This document shows, in pieces, positions 12,401-24,700 of a DNA stretch of 64,000 nucleotides. The stretch covers positions 2,508,068 to 2,572,067 of the forward strand of contig NW_024468910.1 in assembly GCF_011745365.1 (NCBI RefSeq), given 5' to 3'. The notes beneath the pieces were generated by a model. The model searched no databases and was not told the origin of the DNA. It saw nothing but the letters and a program-made list of their open reading frames with translations. This DNA is from Cryphonectria parasitica EP155. Lineage: Eukaryota; Ascomycota; Sordariomycetes; Diaporthales; Cryphonectriaceae. The translations under genes were made by a program, and so were the position numbers. The stretch's first letter is position 1. Every line of letters starts with the position of its first letter.

Positions 12401-15219
12401 GGTGCTCTTCCATCTCGAAGTCATCAAGGTGATGAATGGGAAGTTGCCTTGGGGCCATCATCTGCAAATGTACCACACTGCGAGGGTGGGCATATGACGA
12501 CTTCCTCGGAGCCTGTGGACAGAATGAGGCTGTGGAGGAGACGTGCAATGCGCGGTGTACTGGGGGGACGATCGAGTGGGCGGCGCCGTCACAATGAGGC
12601 TCCCTGGCAGATCTCTCCTTGACAATTCAGCTGGACAAGCCCTGCGGCTCTACCGTCTTGTTAGACCTGAGTAAGACTAGTGAAATATGAACAGGACCCT
12701 GTCAGGTAACCTCTGTTTTCTGATTAGCCACAGCCTTGAGGCATCATCTCATAGCTGAGGAGATGAACACATTGTGCAGTATCAAGGAGGTTGCAGTTCC
12801 GAGTAGATGCCTCCCCCACCTCCGGGGACATTCTCCCGCAATTGATAGTGTTGACAAGATCAGACCCCCCCCCCCTTGACTGAGGCTCTGGAGCAGTAGG
12901 AGCCCTGACCTCGACGATCACAAGTCGCCCGGTCCACCTGACCTGAAAGGCAACCAAGACACTCAAGGGCAACAAGGCGTCAGACATGGAAGCGAGGGAA
13001 GGTTGTAATGAGTCCATGGCGGCACGGGAGAAGAAGCAACGCAGTTGAGGCGGTGAAGCGTAGGAGAAAAAGGAAAGATGTTATTGCATCTCGCTAATGT
13101 ACTACTTCAGACGTATTGCTTTTGCCCCCGCCCCTAAAGCATGCTTACCTGGCACAAAATCGAAACATTGTTCCCGGAATGCTCCCATTCCGCCAATAAC
13201 TCTAGCTATATATGCTGCGCTGGCCTGCACAATTTGCTAGCGAACCGTTGAGTCTGTCAAACGTTTGCCTAAACTTGTATAGGGTGGTTGCACGGCTCAT
13301 CAGCCTGAGACATTTCATCCCGGCCAAGGCGTCCGCCCTTCTATGATCAACGTAGACCACCTGGACCACGACAGGCATGCTGCCCCCGCTATCCCAACCA
13401 AGTCTGGTCGGGCGTCTATAATTTGCTACAAATCTACCGTAAGGACTGGATCGATTGCCTTGAGTGTCCTGGTGTGACGTCCGCCCGTGTCTGGCTAGCA
13501 AGAACAGGGAAGGGAGACGACCCAGATTCATCACATGTCACCTTTATGATCAATTTTCCGGGCACAAAAGGGGTAAAGTCTTTCAGCACTAGGACAATTG
13601 ACTTCTCTCGCGTACTGCCGTATTCTGATATCAGATATCATATTTTACTGAGGCTGAAATCGGTCCCAGGTAGATAATACTCTGGCCATGAATCTTCCAC
13701 GTAGTGGCAACGTCAAAGTGACAGGGTGGGGGGAGAACGCCCGGATGCACGTGTACCGTAGTAAGTTCTTCTGATATCTCAGATATAGTACCAATCAAAA
13801 CATGGACAGGCATGCCACCACAGTGTGTGCTCTTGTCATATCTGCAACGTATTGCGTTCTCCTCACGGCTCATGTGTCGGTGAGTAGCTCCGCTCTACGA
13901 CAATCTGTCCTTCCATCGCCGTGGCACAGCTTTGGCCTCGTGAAGTTCGAAGCCCGAGAAGAGTGCAATCATTCCAGCTTGATGCTTCCTTTTGTGCAAG
14001 CCCTCGGTGAGGAAGACGGGAAGGTGTGCCATTCGGTAAACGTCTGAATGGATGCCCATCCTGTCGGAGCCGATAATTACACACGAGCTTGGAATACCAC
14101 CCCCCGCAGTCCGTGGGTACTCACGAGGGTTACACCCTTTGGAGCGGTGTGCCCTAGTGACTTGCCCTTGAACCCCCACATTCGCCTCTCCCAGTAAAGA
14201 TGCTGTCCGTGCCCGGAGGCTTCCCGTCGCAGGGGTTCAAACTCGAAGAATCTTGCCTGATTTCGTAACTCGTCACACTGCTTTTCTGTGTTGACTCATT
14301 AGCTTCTGTCGTCGGTCCTCCGTACGAATACGGCACTCCGAACGTCTCCTGAGCTGTAGGCGTCCTTTTGCTAGCCAAGGTGTGACTTGATCGAGGGCTG
14401 ACAAGCACATCGAAAGGTGTGAGACGACGTTGGAAAACTTGACACGCATAGAAGCAAGTTTGAGGAATGATCTTGTGCGATGTTACAGCATCACCACCTA
14501 CCGAGGGAGGACGGCGTGGTACAGGAGTTTTCTTTAGAAGTCAGAGAATCGTTGGGTCCAGTCAATCCAGCTGGACGGTCAGATCTGCCCAAAGCTCATG
14601 CATGCATGGCGACATAGAACGCAGTCTGCGATGGAACTCTATTCCTGTGAGACGGGTATGAATGACCGTGACCCTGTGGCGGCAGGATGTGAGCACACCA
14701 ATGTGTCATACGCCCACTCTGAGTAGCAGGTTGTGTTCCATGGAGCGTTCCACATCGTGAACTGTTGTTGCCAAGGTTGGTCAACGGGGTCTCAAAGTAA
14801 ATAGAGAGAGGACTGCGATCGATGACGGCTCACGACAGGGGGTTGTCTTCGTGTCTGCTCTGCAACAATACAAGAGAAATCTGAATGATGACTGTCTGAC
14901 GAACAGACAAAATGGATTCTGTAGAAGGACCAATGGATGTTCATTTCTTGACAAGAGGAGGTTTTCGCGAGAGTACGAAGGGGGAAGGAGGGGTCATTCC
15001 TCCATTTGCATGTGCATAGTCAGAGGGTCAGGGTTATGAGCTCCCTAGAGTACCGAGGTCCATCACACCTTCGGCTCCGGTTTGCGGAACAAGAAGCCGC
15101 GCCGGACATCACCAAAAAAGCTCCGAGGAGCTTAGCACTCCTCCTCCTCCTCCTCCTCCTCCTCCTCGGGATCGAGGACACCGCCAATGCCTCTCGTCCT
15201 GTGATCAACAAGCCCAGCC
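9449..15219. other. long region without recognisable genes (right part)
   Basis: No protein family is recognised in any frame; the longest frame is 136 aa at 11387-11797. Local features: a hairpin at 10896-10923 (8-bp arms GGGTGGCA/TGCCACCC around a T-rich loop), a pyrimidine-rich tract just before it, and a run of C at about 12867-12875. The last 200 bases are the probable promoter of the thioesterase-like gene, with a CTC/CCT trinucleotide tract at about 15139-15168. Confidence 0.5.
10896..10923. repeat. small hairpin with T-rich loop
   Basis: GGGTGGCA at 10896-10903 is the exact reverse complement of TGCCACCC at 10916-10923; the 12-nt loop contains eight consecutive T. It lies far from any recognised gene, so no function is assigned. 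Confidence 0.5.
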
Positions 15220-16463
15220 ATGACAGCCTGCATGATCCAGCGCCAAAGCCTCCTCGCAAGGCTGGCACTTCATCATCATCACCATCATGGGCGCCCGTCA
15301 AGAATACGCCTCCAACCTCCACCCTCTCCTCTCTATCCTACTCATGCTGCTGCTGCTGGCTGCTGCTCCTCTCGGATAATACGTGCTTCCAGAGGCTTCT
15401 CAACCACCACGTCTGGCCTGTCCTCCCAAAAGGACCAACATGTCCCGCTTACAGGCAGCGAGACGACTTCCTCACTCATAGGCCCCATGGCCTCTCCTAT
15501 CCCTCCTCAATCACCACCACCAAAGCCTCCTCGCCGTGCCCGCCGGCGCTGGGTGTCCGCCGCCATCTTTCTCCTCATCGGTGGCCTCTCTGGTACTATC
15601 CTCAGGGCAGTGATTAGCCCGCCGCCACCACTCATCGCGGGCAGCCCTGCAGACCTCGCCCTCAAAGCCGACATCCAGGCTCGGGCCCTTACGCTGCCCC
15701 TCGTGAAGAAGCTCATGGCAGACCCGGCATGTACGTTCGCTCCAATCTCTCCCTTCTCCCCTCCGAAGACCTGAGAACCCAGATGTCACCTTCGATTGCG
15801 TGCTCATTCAGCCTGTCTGCACCCCCAGGGTCCCATCACGAAGCCTACCAAACGGTCCCTGTATCCGACGATACTCCTCGCATTACCACCGGGCCCCTAG
15901 GCTCCTCGACGGGCATCGGTGCCTATCAACACATATTCGTCCATGACGATGACGCCCCCGTCCTCACTCCATCACCAAGCGACCCCTCCTCCTCCTCCTC
16001 CGCCGCCGCCTCCTACTCGTTGCCCTCTGCTCCCCAGCAGCAGCAGCAGCAGCAGCACCCCGTGCTCAACATCCTCTACCTCGGCACCTCCACAACAAGC
16101 TGGCCAGGTGTCGTCCACGGCGGCCTCCTCGCCACCGTCTTAGACGAGCACGCCGCCCGAGGCGCACTGGCTGACCCTGCCCTGCGTTCCGCGAGCGTCG
16201 GTGTCCTAACCGCCAACCTCGAGCTACACTACCGCCGGCCCACGCTAGCGGGCGAGTTCTACGTCGCGCGAGCGCGAGCCATTCCAGACACCGAGCTCGA
16301 GCCAAAGGAGCGCGGAAAGCGCCAGAGGAAGATTTGGGTCGATGTCTCGCTCGAGACTATGGACGGGAAGGAGTGCGTTGGAGGAAGGGCGCTATTCATC
16401 GTTCCTCGTGGGGGGAAGGCGTTGCCGTCTGGCGCGGTGACGCTTCCTCCATCTAATCGTTGA
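15220..16463 (+). CDS. hotdog-fold thioesterase-like protein, membrane/mitochondrial N-terminus
   Basis: Two exons, 15220-15730 and 15829-16463, joined over a 98-nt intron (GTACGT to CCCAG) that restores a Trp codon; 381 aa. The C-terminal half carries the thioesterase (PaaI/THEM4-like) hotdog signature G-V-V-H-G-G-L-L-A-T-V-L-D-E at about residues 263-276, followed by the expected beta strands ending in G-G-R-A-L-F-I-V. The N-terminus is Arg-rich with a six-His run and then a hydrophobic segment (about 112-130), which suggests mitochondrial targeting or an inner-membrane anchor, as in fungal FMP10/UPF0644-like proteins. The predicted reaction is hydrolysis of an acyl-CoA; the substrate is unknown. 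A Gln tract (about 16036-16056) and Ser/Ala tracts lie between anchor and domain. An ATG 15 bases after the chosen start is an alternative. It converges on the cryptochrome gene. Confidence 0.75.
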
Positions 16464-17350
16464 GATGGGACCAGGGGAAGGCGTAGTATGTTAGGGTTGA
16501 TTGCATACGGGGCCTTGTGTGGTTGTGCAGGTGATGTTTGGTAGATTTATGCTGTGTATCACAATGAGGCCGCAGAGCAGAGGGTATCGGGCAAGAAGAC
16601 CACTGACCGAGAAGAATACCTGTCTAGACACTTATACCGCTATTTCAGGGCAGCTGCAGGTTGATCCAGGCAAGCCTACTGCTCTTCTTCACGACATTTA
16701 CATTTAGAGAATCCCCGTCATGTTATATAAAGAGAAGAGTATAGATTATATAGAGTGTAAGACCTCCATATCGGGTGCTTGGCCAGGAGGAGCATAATGG
16801 CAAGAGTCAGTACAGGATTGCGGTCGGCGAGCATGTATAGAGGGCCCAGGTATACATATGGAGGCTTGTGTGAAATCATCGTAGCATTAATTCATTATAG
16901 CATAAAACGTCTTTTGTATGGAAAAGGGGTGTTGGTTCCCCATGCCGCCTCCTCCTTTGTCACTTTACTTGCGTCAACAAACATCATTAAATCTTCCTCC
17001 CGCGAACTGTACGTGAGCTGGAATCAACTGAGGTGATGAACAATGAATACGTACGTTAATCTCCAAGGCAAGCCAAATGGGTAATGATATGTACAGTCAA
17101 CTATGCCGACGCATCCCGTGTACGTGGCATGATTCTATGGAACGACAATCTTTACCTCCCATTATCCGCGAACCGAACATGAGATGGATGCATTCGTTTA
17201 AGTTAAGAAAAGCTTGCAGACCGGTTATTCCAGAAATCGTCAAGTATTGTTTGTTGGATGGCAGAACGGTCCCCGTCGTTTATGAGAAGTCATGAACATT
17301 CTTGTGGTGTTGGTGTGAGATGCGTTCCCTTGAGGTATGTTGAGACCGAA
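16464..17350. other. convergent intergenic region
   Basis: This stretch holds the 3' flanks of two convergent genes, the thioesterase-like protein (left) and the DASH cryptochrome (right). No gene or RNA is recognised; a short AT-rich tract at about 16722-16760 is the only visible compositional feature. Confidence 0.6.
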
Positions 17351-19576
17351 TCAGGATGGCGGCGGCCCTGCAGCATACAGGTTGGGATAGACAATCGGAT
17401 AACCGTTCTGTCCCGAAACCATATGATAGCCTCCTCCTACTTGACCAGGCGCGCCCATCTGTCCTTGAGGGCCGGCGAAATAGGCTTGCGGATGAATGTA
17501 TGCTGTTGCTCCTCCGCCTCCGTGGAAAGCACCACGACCTCGTCCGCTGTGGAAACCGCGTCGAGGGCCCATGCCAAAACCACCACCACGACCTCGGTAC
17601 GGAGGGCCCCTGTAGTCATCGCTGTCGGGGTTCCCAGAAGATGACGACATTCCTGGGCCATCATTCGTATGCATGTGGCGACTGCCATTATAGCCTCGCC
17701 TCGCGCCACGGCCCCGAGGAAGAAAAGGCCGTCTGTTTGACTTGGGCTTGCCGTCCACAACAAATTCAATCCGCTTCACTGGATTGGTGGCCATGATGTT
17801 GCCCGTCAGGCCAGCCTCCTCAAGGTGCTGTGGGGAGGTTGTCGAGACCTGGAAGATGTTCTCGAGCTTCTGCAGCGGCTGGAGCTCTGGGACCCAGGTC
17901 TTGACGTAGGCGCCCTGCTTGTCGTAATCAAAAGCCTGCTTCACGGGGTTGAAGATGCGCGCTTCACCCCGAGGGTCATTGCCCACGCCGGCGACGTACT
18001 GCCAGTTGGCCCAGTTCGAGGACACGTCGTAGTCGAGCAGCAACATCTCGTACCACTCCGCCCCGAAGCGCCAGTCGATGCCCAGGTGCTTCGCGAGAAA
18101 ACTGGCTACGTTCTGTCGCGAGCGGTTCGAAGTGTAGCCTGTGTGCAGCAGTTCTCGCTGCGAGGCATCAATCAGACCCATGCCTGTGGTGCCGTTGTTG
18201 AAGCGCCTGATGAGCTCGGCCACCTCGTCTGGACCAGGCTGCTGGTCTGCCAGGGCATTTTCAGCAATGGACGTCTTCCACTTTGGTTTCTTCGTCGTGG
18301 TGGCACCGGTGGGTGCTTCCGAGTCGTACTTTTCATCACGACCGCGGAAACCATCGAGCCGGAAGAGCCTGTGGCGGAACTTCATTGTGCAGAGACGCAT
18401 GTAGTCCCTCCACAAGAGCTCGAACCGGACGGCCGCGGTCCCTTCGTTCTCGCCCTCCTTGAACCCCTTGGCGTGTTCGTAGTCCACATCGGTCCCGTCT
18501 TCGTACTTGAGCATCTCGTGGTGAATCTGCCGGGCCGTGAGGCAGCCCTGGGCAAGGTAGGCGGATAGTTTGGTGCTGAACGCGGGACCAAGGAGGCCAT
18601 TTCTGGTTTCCTTGTAACTGTACATCAGGCCTTCCTTGATCAGATGGTGCAGTCTCTCCTGCGCCGAGGACTCGCCGCCAGAAAAGGGGTGCGCTGACTC
18701 TGCGCCCTCGGGGAACGCAGGCATGTCCGACAGAAAGTCCCGGACCGGGGACACGACAGCCTCTTCCACCTCGGCGTATTCTGTCGGTATCGTGAAAGGA
18801 GGTTGCTGGGGCGGTATGCAGGACGCTTCAGGAAGGGGTGGAAGCTGGCCCTTGTCAGGCTTTGGAAGAACAGCGCGCGGTCGGCTTCTCAATGGTTCGA
18901 CAGACTTCCTGTATGTGGTGAAGACATCGGGTATGTCTTTGATGGGCGTCGACAGATCGCGGCTGGACCAATGGGTTAGTTCACGACTGTTAGTTTTTTT
19001 TTTTAAATAATCAAAGAGAGGATCAGGAGGGGGAAGTTCTTTCGGCAGAATTGGTTGGTGTACTCACTCGTCCACATAATACTTCTCGTCCGTCCAGAGC
19101 TTAAACGCAGCGTCGTGTTCTTTGCAGATGGCAGAGATGGCCTTTTGCTCTCTGCACTCCTCGACGCCCTCGTCCTTGGTCATCCAGACTGCCCCGACCT
19201 TCTCCTCTTTTCGCGAGAATCCCGTGATCAGATCTGCCACCACATCGCTCGAGTTTCCGACACGGAGCACAAGGCCCGCCCCGGCAGACTCCAGCTTCTC
19301 CTTCAGGTCCCAGACGGACTGGGCAATGAATTTGGCCCGGTGGGGACCAGTCCGCCACACCTTGTATACCGTGCTCCTCGCCTCTGGATAGGGAGAAGTC
19401 CCGGCGCCATCCTTGATGAAACCCGAAACCTCGATTTGCTGGGCGGGAAAGACATAGACAGGGAGCAAGTGCGTGAAGCCGTGATCGGTCTGCGATGCAA
19501 GACGATGAAAGATGGGGTTGTCAGACAGGCGAAGGTCGTGTCGTAGCACATAGATCAAAATGTTGGACTTGACCAT
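17351..19576 (-). CDS. cryD: DASH-type cryptochrome with RGG-rich C-terminal tail
   Basis: Exon 1 19576-19068, intron 19067-18963 (105 nt, GTGAGT to TCCAG), exon 2 18962-17351; 706 aa. The N-terminal photolyase domain starts Y-V-L-R-H-D-L-R-L-S-D-N-P (DNA photolyase/cryptochrome alpha/beta fold binding the antenna chromophore). The helical FAD domain carries the strongly conserved G-M-G-L-I-D-A-S-Q-R-E-L and T-G-Y-T-S-N-R-S-R-Q-N-V block, followed by D-V-S-S-N-W-A-N-W-Q-Y. Residues from about 590 onward form a Gly/Arg-rich tail with repeated RG/RGG and then Gly/Tyr/Pro-rich sequence, as in Neurospora and other fungal cry-DASH proteins. Family members bind FAD and a folate, repair single-stranded or looped DNA dimers and modulate light responses. 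The tail suggests RNA binding. No key residue is visibly lost. Confidence 0.95.
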
Positions 19577-20311
19577 GATGAATGGTAGAATGACGGAGCT
19601 CGCTTCTCCCTCCCTCCCTTTTTGCGCTGAACCCGAGAATCAAGCACACAAAGACAATGCAAAGGGAGAACCCTTCTCTTCCAACGTGAATTAGTGCCAA
19701 GTCAGAATTGGAAGCTGACTTTGTTTCTCTTTTCTCTATACTTTTTTTTTTCTGGTTTTTGAATGATTTCTTCCTCTTTTTTTTCTGTTTTTCTTGTCTT
19801 TCTGCGCGAGCAATGTGTGTGCTCCTGGAAGAGACCTGAGACGTTGGGCAAGATTGGGAAAGTAGTCTCAGAATACTGGCTCGCGCGGCATAGAATAAAA
19901 CCAGTGTTGATCTTTGATCAGCAACGGGCCAGACCAGAACCTCAAATTGGGACAGTTGATGAAGAAGACAGTTGTAGATCCCCAATGGCCGAGTGAATGT
20001 GTCATAGACTCGGAGTGCTCTTACGCCAGCCGGGATGTAACTATCAAGGGCAAGGACCAGCCCTTAGATCGTTCTCAAGCGCAGGTAAGCGTGTTTTGAT
20101 GATGGGATATACTTCATCAATGCGGGCCTGCTGTTTTCCTGTTGGGTAATGGGTGGTGCAGGGTATTAGAGCCACTCTTGTTTCGGTAGTCTGGGATGAG
20201 TAGATGGAGAAGGAAAAATCTCTCTAGACAAGGGACACAGCTGATTGAGCAAAAGTTCAGACGGGAGAGAGACACAATGTCGTGGAAGCAAGGGCTGAGC
20301 TTTTGGAAGGT

Positions 20312-20376
20312 GGGTGTGGGTGTGTAGCTAATGTGTGTGTGAGTGTGAGTGTGGATGTGTCTATGTGTGTGTATGA
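20312..20376. repeat. TG-rich simple repeat
   Basis: An interrupted (TG)n/(GTGA)n microsatellite; the other strand reads (CA)n. It is non-coding and lies upstream of the cryptochrome gene. Confidence 0.8.
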
Positions 20377-21728
20377 AAGAGTGAGAGAAAACCGAGATGT
20401 GGGGGGGAGGGGTGTAGTAGTCAATATTACCTGAGGCCAGCTTGATGTACAAGGAAGGAGGAAGGTATTATTGGGAGAGGGGGGGGGGGTGGACAACACC
20501 AAGATGTGGAAGTGTGTCCCCCTGGCAAGCTGTAAGTTGTTGAGGGTGCGGTACTACCTACTACCACAATACTATAGTGCAATGCAATGCTAAGGCGCCC
20601 GCCCCTCTGAGCAAGGGCGCTGCAGTACCTGGACCTTTTGGGAAGAGTTGATGGGGTCAAAGTTTGGAAGGGGTTTAGTCAAATCAGGATGATGGAAAGT
20701 GGTTGATGGGGTGGACCCTGATGTGTGGCGAATAATTATGACGGACAATATACGCTTGACTAGGAACGTACTTTGTCGCGGGGCGCTGTGATTTAGAACA
20801 TTGTCGCCGGTGCTCATGAGTGTTTTCTGTGTATACATGCATAATCCCGTGAAATGGCATGTATTCCTCTCGTTTTTTCCAGCTGTCATCTAGAAATGAG
20901 GCTGCTTTATTGGATGATCAAGGGAGATGGCTGAGTTGGGGGAGGCTTCGTGAGGTGGTGATGACGAGATCGAGTATTACTACGGGACAAAACCCATGGT
21001 AGTACGAGTTGTGGTACCGACTACATAGCAGATTAGAGGGGGAAGAGAGGGGGGGGGGATGATGAGTGGTAGCCACGATCAGTACCAAAAGAGGGATGAA
21101 GGAGAAATTAAACATGTAGTACGAAATTTGGAGATCGGGTCAAGGTGGTTAGTGGCCCAAATCAGCCACGAGGCTATGTTGTTGTCATGATGGGCTGCGA
21201 CACACAGATGCTCAACCAGAGGGAGACACGCATGATGACAGGTTGACAACAGTGAATGGATTATGAGTAGTGACGCTTGACCAGAGTAGATCGGCCTTTG
21301 GCAAAAGGAAAAGAAAATGAACAAGAAAGTCAGCCGTTAACCGTTTTGTCCACTATACTATGGTACATTTATGGCATTCCTTGTGGCCCGAAGTGGCTGG
21401 AGGAGGAGAGAGGCAGGATTTTATCCGTTAGGAGGGGGAGAAAACAGAACGGGCGACGAGGCAAGGGAAGGTGAGAAAAGGAATGGAGTATCGTGCCCTC
21501 GCTGATCCTGGTCAACAAGTGTTCCACCGCGAATTTCTCGATGCCAAGTTCATATAGGCGTTCTAGGGATCGAGAAAAACCTCCACTAAGAGAGCCCTGT
21601 GTGGAGGCGGCGGGCGGGAGGTCCCACCTGGTTTCATGCAGGGCCCTTGTCCCGGACTTAGCCTTGGTGACATTGCCATCGGCCTTGGTTATCTTGAATC
21701 TGACAGTTGACATCAGTCCTCTCTCAAA

Positions 21729-21730
<2 letters not shown>

Positions 21731-21763
<33 letters not shown>
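21731..21763. repeat. 33-nt homopolymer T
   Basis: An uninterrupted run of 33 T. It could be a replication-slippage tract or the poly(A) tail of a retroposed sequence inserted on the minus strand. No retroelement body is recognised next to it. Confidence 0.9.
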
Positions 21764-21764
<1 letters not shown>

Positions 21765-24700
21765 GGCTCGTTCGTATCATGTAGGGGGCGTGAGTCTTTA
21801 TAGGAGTTGGGGTACCACAACCACCTTTTATTTTCTCCCTCTCTTGCTTAAAGCCATTCGCAGGGTGCCTTTTACGGCTAGTAATACCACCGTGTACACA
21901 CTGAACTGGTCGTCCGTCTTGTCAGCATCGACCCGCTGCCTGCCTTTCATCGATCTCGCAGGCCGCCCAACGCGTACCTTGTTTCTCGGGGGGGTGGGGG
22001 GGGTCCATATACTCTCTACTCATCAGAAGCCAAGACCCTGGATCTGACAAGAAGAGAGAGAGAAAAATCAAGAAGCCCCAGAACCCTGCTCACGTTGCGC
22101 CATCGTTAGCACAGACTATAAACTACGTACTGTGATATCTTAGATTTCCCACAATCCATGTCCCGTCGGCCCCTTCGTCTCGATACTACCCTCCATTACT
22201 ATCTCCCAGCAGCTATCCCATTCAGTCAATCCCTTCAGTGGTTTCTTACTCTTCTTCTTCGTTTCTTTTTCCTAGGCTGCATTAGGGCCTTGAAACGCTG
22301 AGGGCCTGCCGAATTCCGAAGGCGTTCGCGTTGCTGGCCACGAGGCAACTTTTACATTGTAGGGACCTGACGACTACGTCATAAGGACTGAGAGAGAGGA
22401 GGGGCAATGGTGGTTGTCAGCCCATATACACTGAAAACACATACACGCACTCTCTCTCTTTCTCTTTCTCCCCTTATCTCTCTATATACCTATACGTCAG
22501 CCTTTCTTCTCCAGACGTCTGCCACCGATCCTCTCGTTTTTGTTGTGCGCCAGATCTGAACTTCATCTCTCGGAGGATTGGCCATCGTGAGAGTGACTAC
22601 GAAACACTTTCCTCAAAAGACATTCGTCACAAGGGTGCGCAGCCACTATAGCTACTATAGGATTTGACTTCGTGCCCAATGTGACCCTCCACTCCGCACA
22701 TGATGCGGCCTGTCTGTGGTGCGTGTCATGGACTGGGTTGAGGGTACGGTCAGAACCTTAATCGTCACGTCTAACCCAGAACCCTAGGATGATAAATACG
22801 ATCACCCGAGTTGGATATCATTGCGAGTGAAGCAAGAGAGGAAGACTGAGAGAAGAAGAAAAGGGGACGAAGAAAGAAAACGAAAAGGAAAAACTAAAAT
22901 CAAGGAATAAGACATGAAAGAAGGGGGGGGCTTGTTAGGGGGACGGTTCCTGATTCCGCGGGTCATTCAGCTACAGCTCGACTACTGCAGTACATGTCAT
23001 AACCTCGGCCTGTGAAATGCGCTCGATTCACACCAACTCCACAATTCAAGGTTGCTTGGCAGGGTCCAAATCCAAGGTACCGATCTGATAGTCTCTCCCT
23101 ATCTTGTTAGGCTTGGGCTATAGGCTAACTTCTGCCAGTGGAGCCCTCCGCCAGCCGACCACGATAACTACCATAGATCGTATGCACTCGGGTCGTCGAT
23201 GGGCAGATTTTTATTCAATTCTCGTATTTTTTGTCAATAGTTTTTGGGGCTGCTCCTATTTTGCTGTATAGTCAGTCACCCTCAACGTTGTGCCAAAGGG
23301 TCTCGGGACTCACGGTAGACGGCGTCGAGAAGAACACCGGAGATCCCTCACCCTTCCCTCTCTTGTAATGCCGAATTCCTAGTGCTCACTTCCTAGTATG
23401 CAAGGATCCACTTACTTCGGGTTTTCCGCATCACAGATTAGTGGGTTACCCCCACAGGCCTGAGATTCAACTGGAGCCTTCATGCAGACGAATACAAGGC
23501 TCATGCGCTGGTACTATGTACTAAAGGACAAAGGAAAGGAGGGGGGGAGGGGGAGGGGGACGCAACGAATATATCCCACCTTCATTTCATGCCTGTCTGT
23601 CTGACCAACTTTGTAAATAACAATTTTACCTAACGACAGCCGTTGCAAATTCTGCCCCGGGGGAGGATTCTTGCTGCTATCTCGGCCAGCTGAGAGACAC
23701 AGCGACGTGAGCTTAAAGATCGGCCGTTCAGGTATTGAGCTTTACCCCAGCCCTCTCTTTCCTATGCCCCCCCCCCTTTCTTCAATTTTTTTTTCTCTCT
23801 TTTCCTTTCCTCGTCTTCTCTCTTTTGTTGATCCAGATCTTGAGGCCATCTGTATTGTAGGACTGACGTTGTATAGGATTGACGTTGAGGGCGTATCGCT
23901 TGCCAATACAGGCATTCCCGTGGTGTAGACACGACAGCAATCAAAGAAGCAGCTGAGCGTGGACCATGTCAAAGGACGTATTTTACACCTGCTTATGAGT
24001 GCTCACCACTAACAGAGAAAAGACACATTGTCATGCTCACCCTAAATGTTGATATAGAATAAACCTGCACTCTTGTTCGTAACGACCTGACAGTCCTTGA
24101 GGGCTCTTCCGAAACCCTGAGGAGGCAGGCGACGAAGAGTGAAGCTTTATGCACAAGGTTCAGTTCGTACTGCATCACCGCTCATCCCACATCTCGCCCG
24201 TATTCTTGGCGAAATTCTTGACGCCTTTCTGTCTCTCTGAGAAAGAAAGATAGAGAGGAAGAATAAAAAGGGTTAGTAATCAAAAGCAGGCGTTCAGGGA
24301 TTTTCAGCTGTCCCGTATGCATACTTACCATGGTTCATCATAGTAGCATGGAGTTCACCAACAGCCGAGCGGCCGCGGTGTTTGCCTGCATCAGGCAAGT
24401 TTCGAGCAAGGCGCTCGCTCCTGCGGGCATTACACAGGTAGGAGCGCAGCAGTCTAGAAGTCGTCTCGACAAGCCATTGGTCAGCAAGAGAGAGAGGCGA
24501 CGGTACCACTGTCCGGCGAGGCGTCGGTATGCGATTCAACACTCGAGACTCAGTGAATTATACGTATATTTCCTCTTCTCCCTTAGTAGGGCCTTCCTCT
24601 AGGCGTGATACGGGGCAAGGCTAAACTGCACCACAACAGCCGTCTGAACTAGCTGGTACTCGAGCTCATCTGTTGCCAGCTCCAGCGAGACCTATCGCAG

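Noticed and set aside
15006..15617. 203-aa plus-strand frame with a run of Leu and a signal-peptide look
   Set aside because: The Leu run comes from a CTC trinucleotide tract upstream of, and in a different frame from, the thioesterase-like gene; it is not a real signal sequence.
17825..18568. 247-aa plus-strand frame
   Set aside because: Antisense shadow of the conserved FAD domain of the DASH cryptochrome.
20312..20376. TG-rich tract as a possible telomere-like or CRISPR-like repeat
   Set aside because: It is an irregular dinucleotide microsatellite with no regular spacers and no TTAGGG units.
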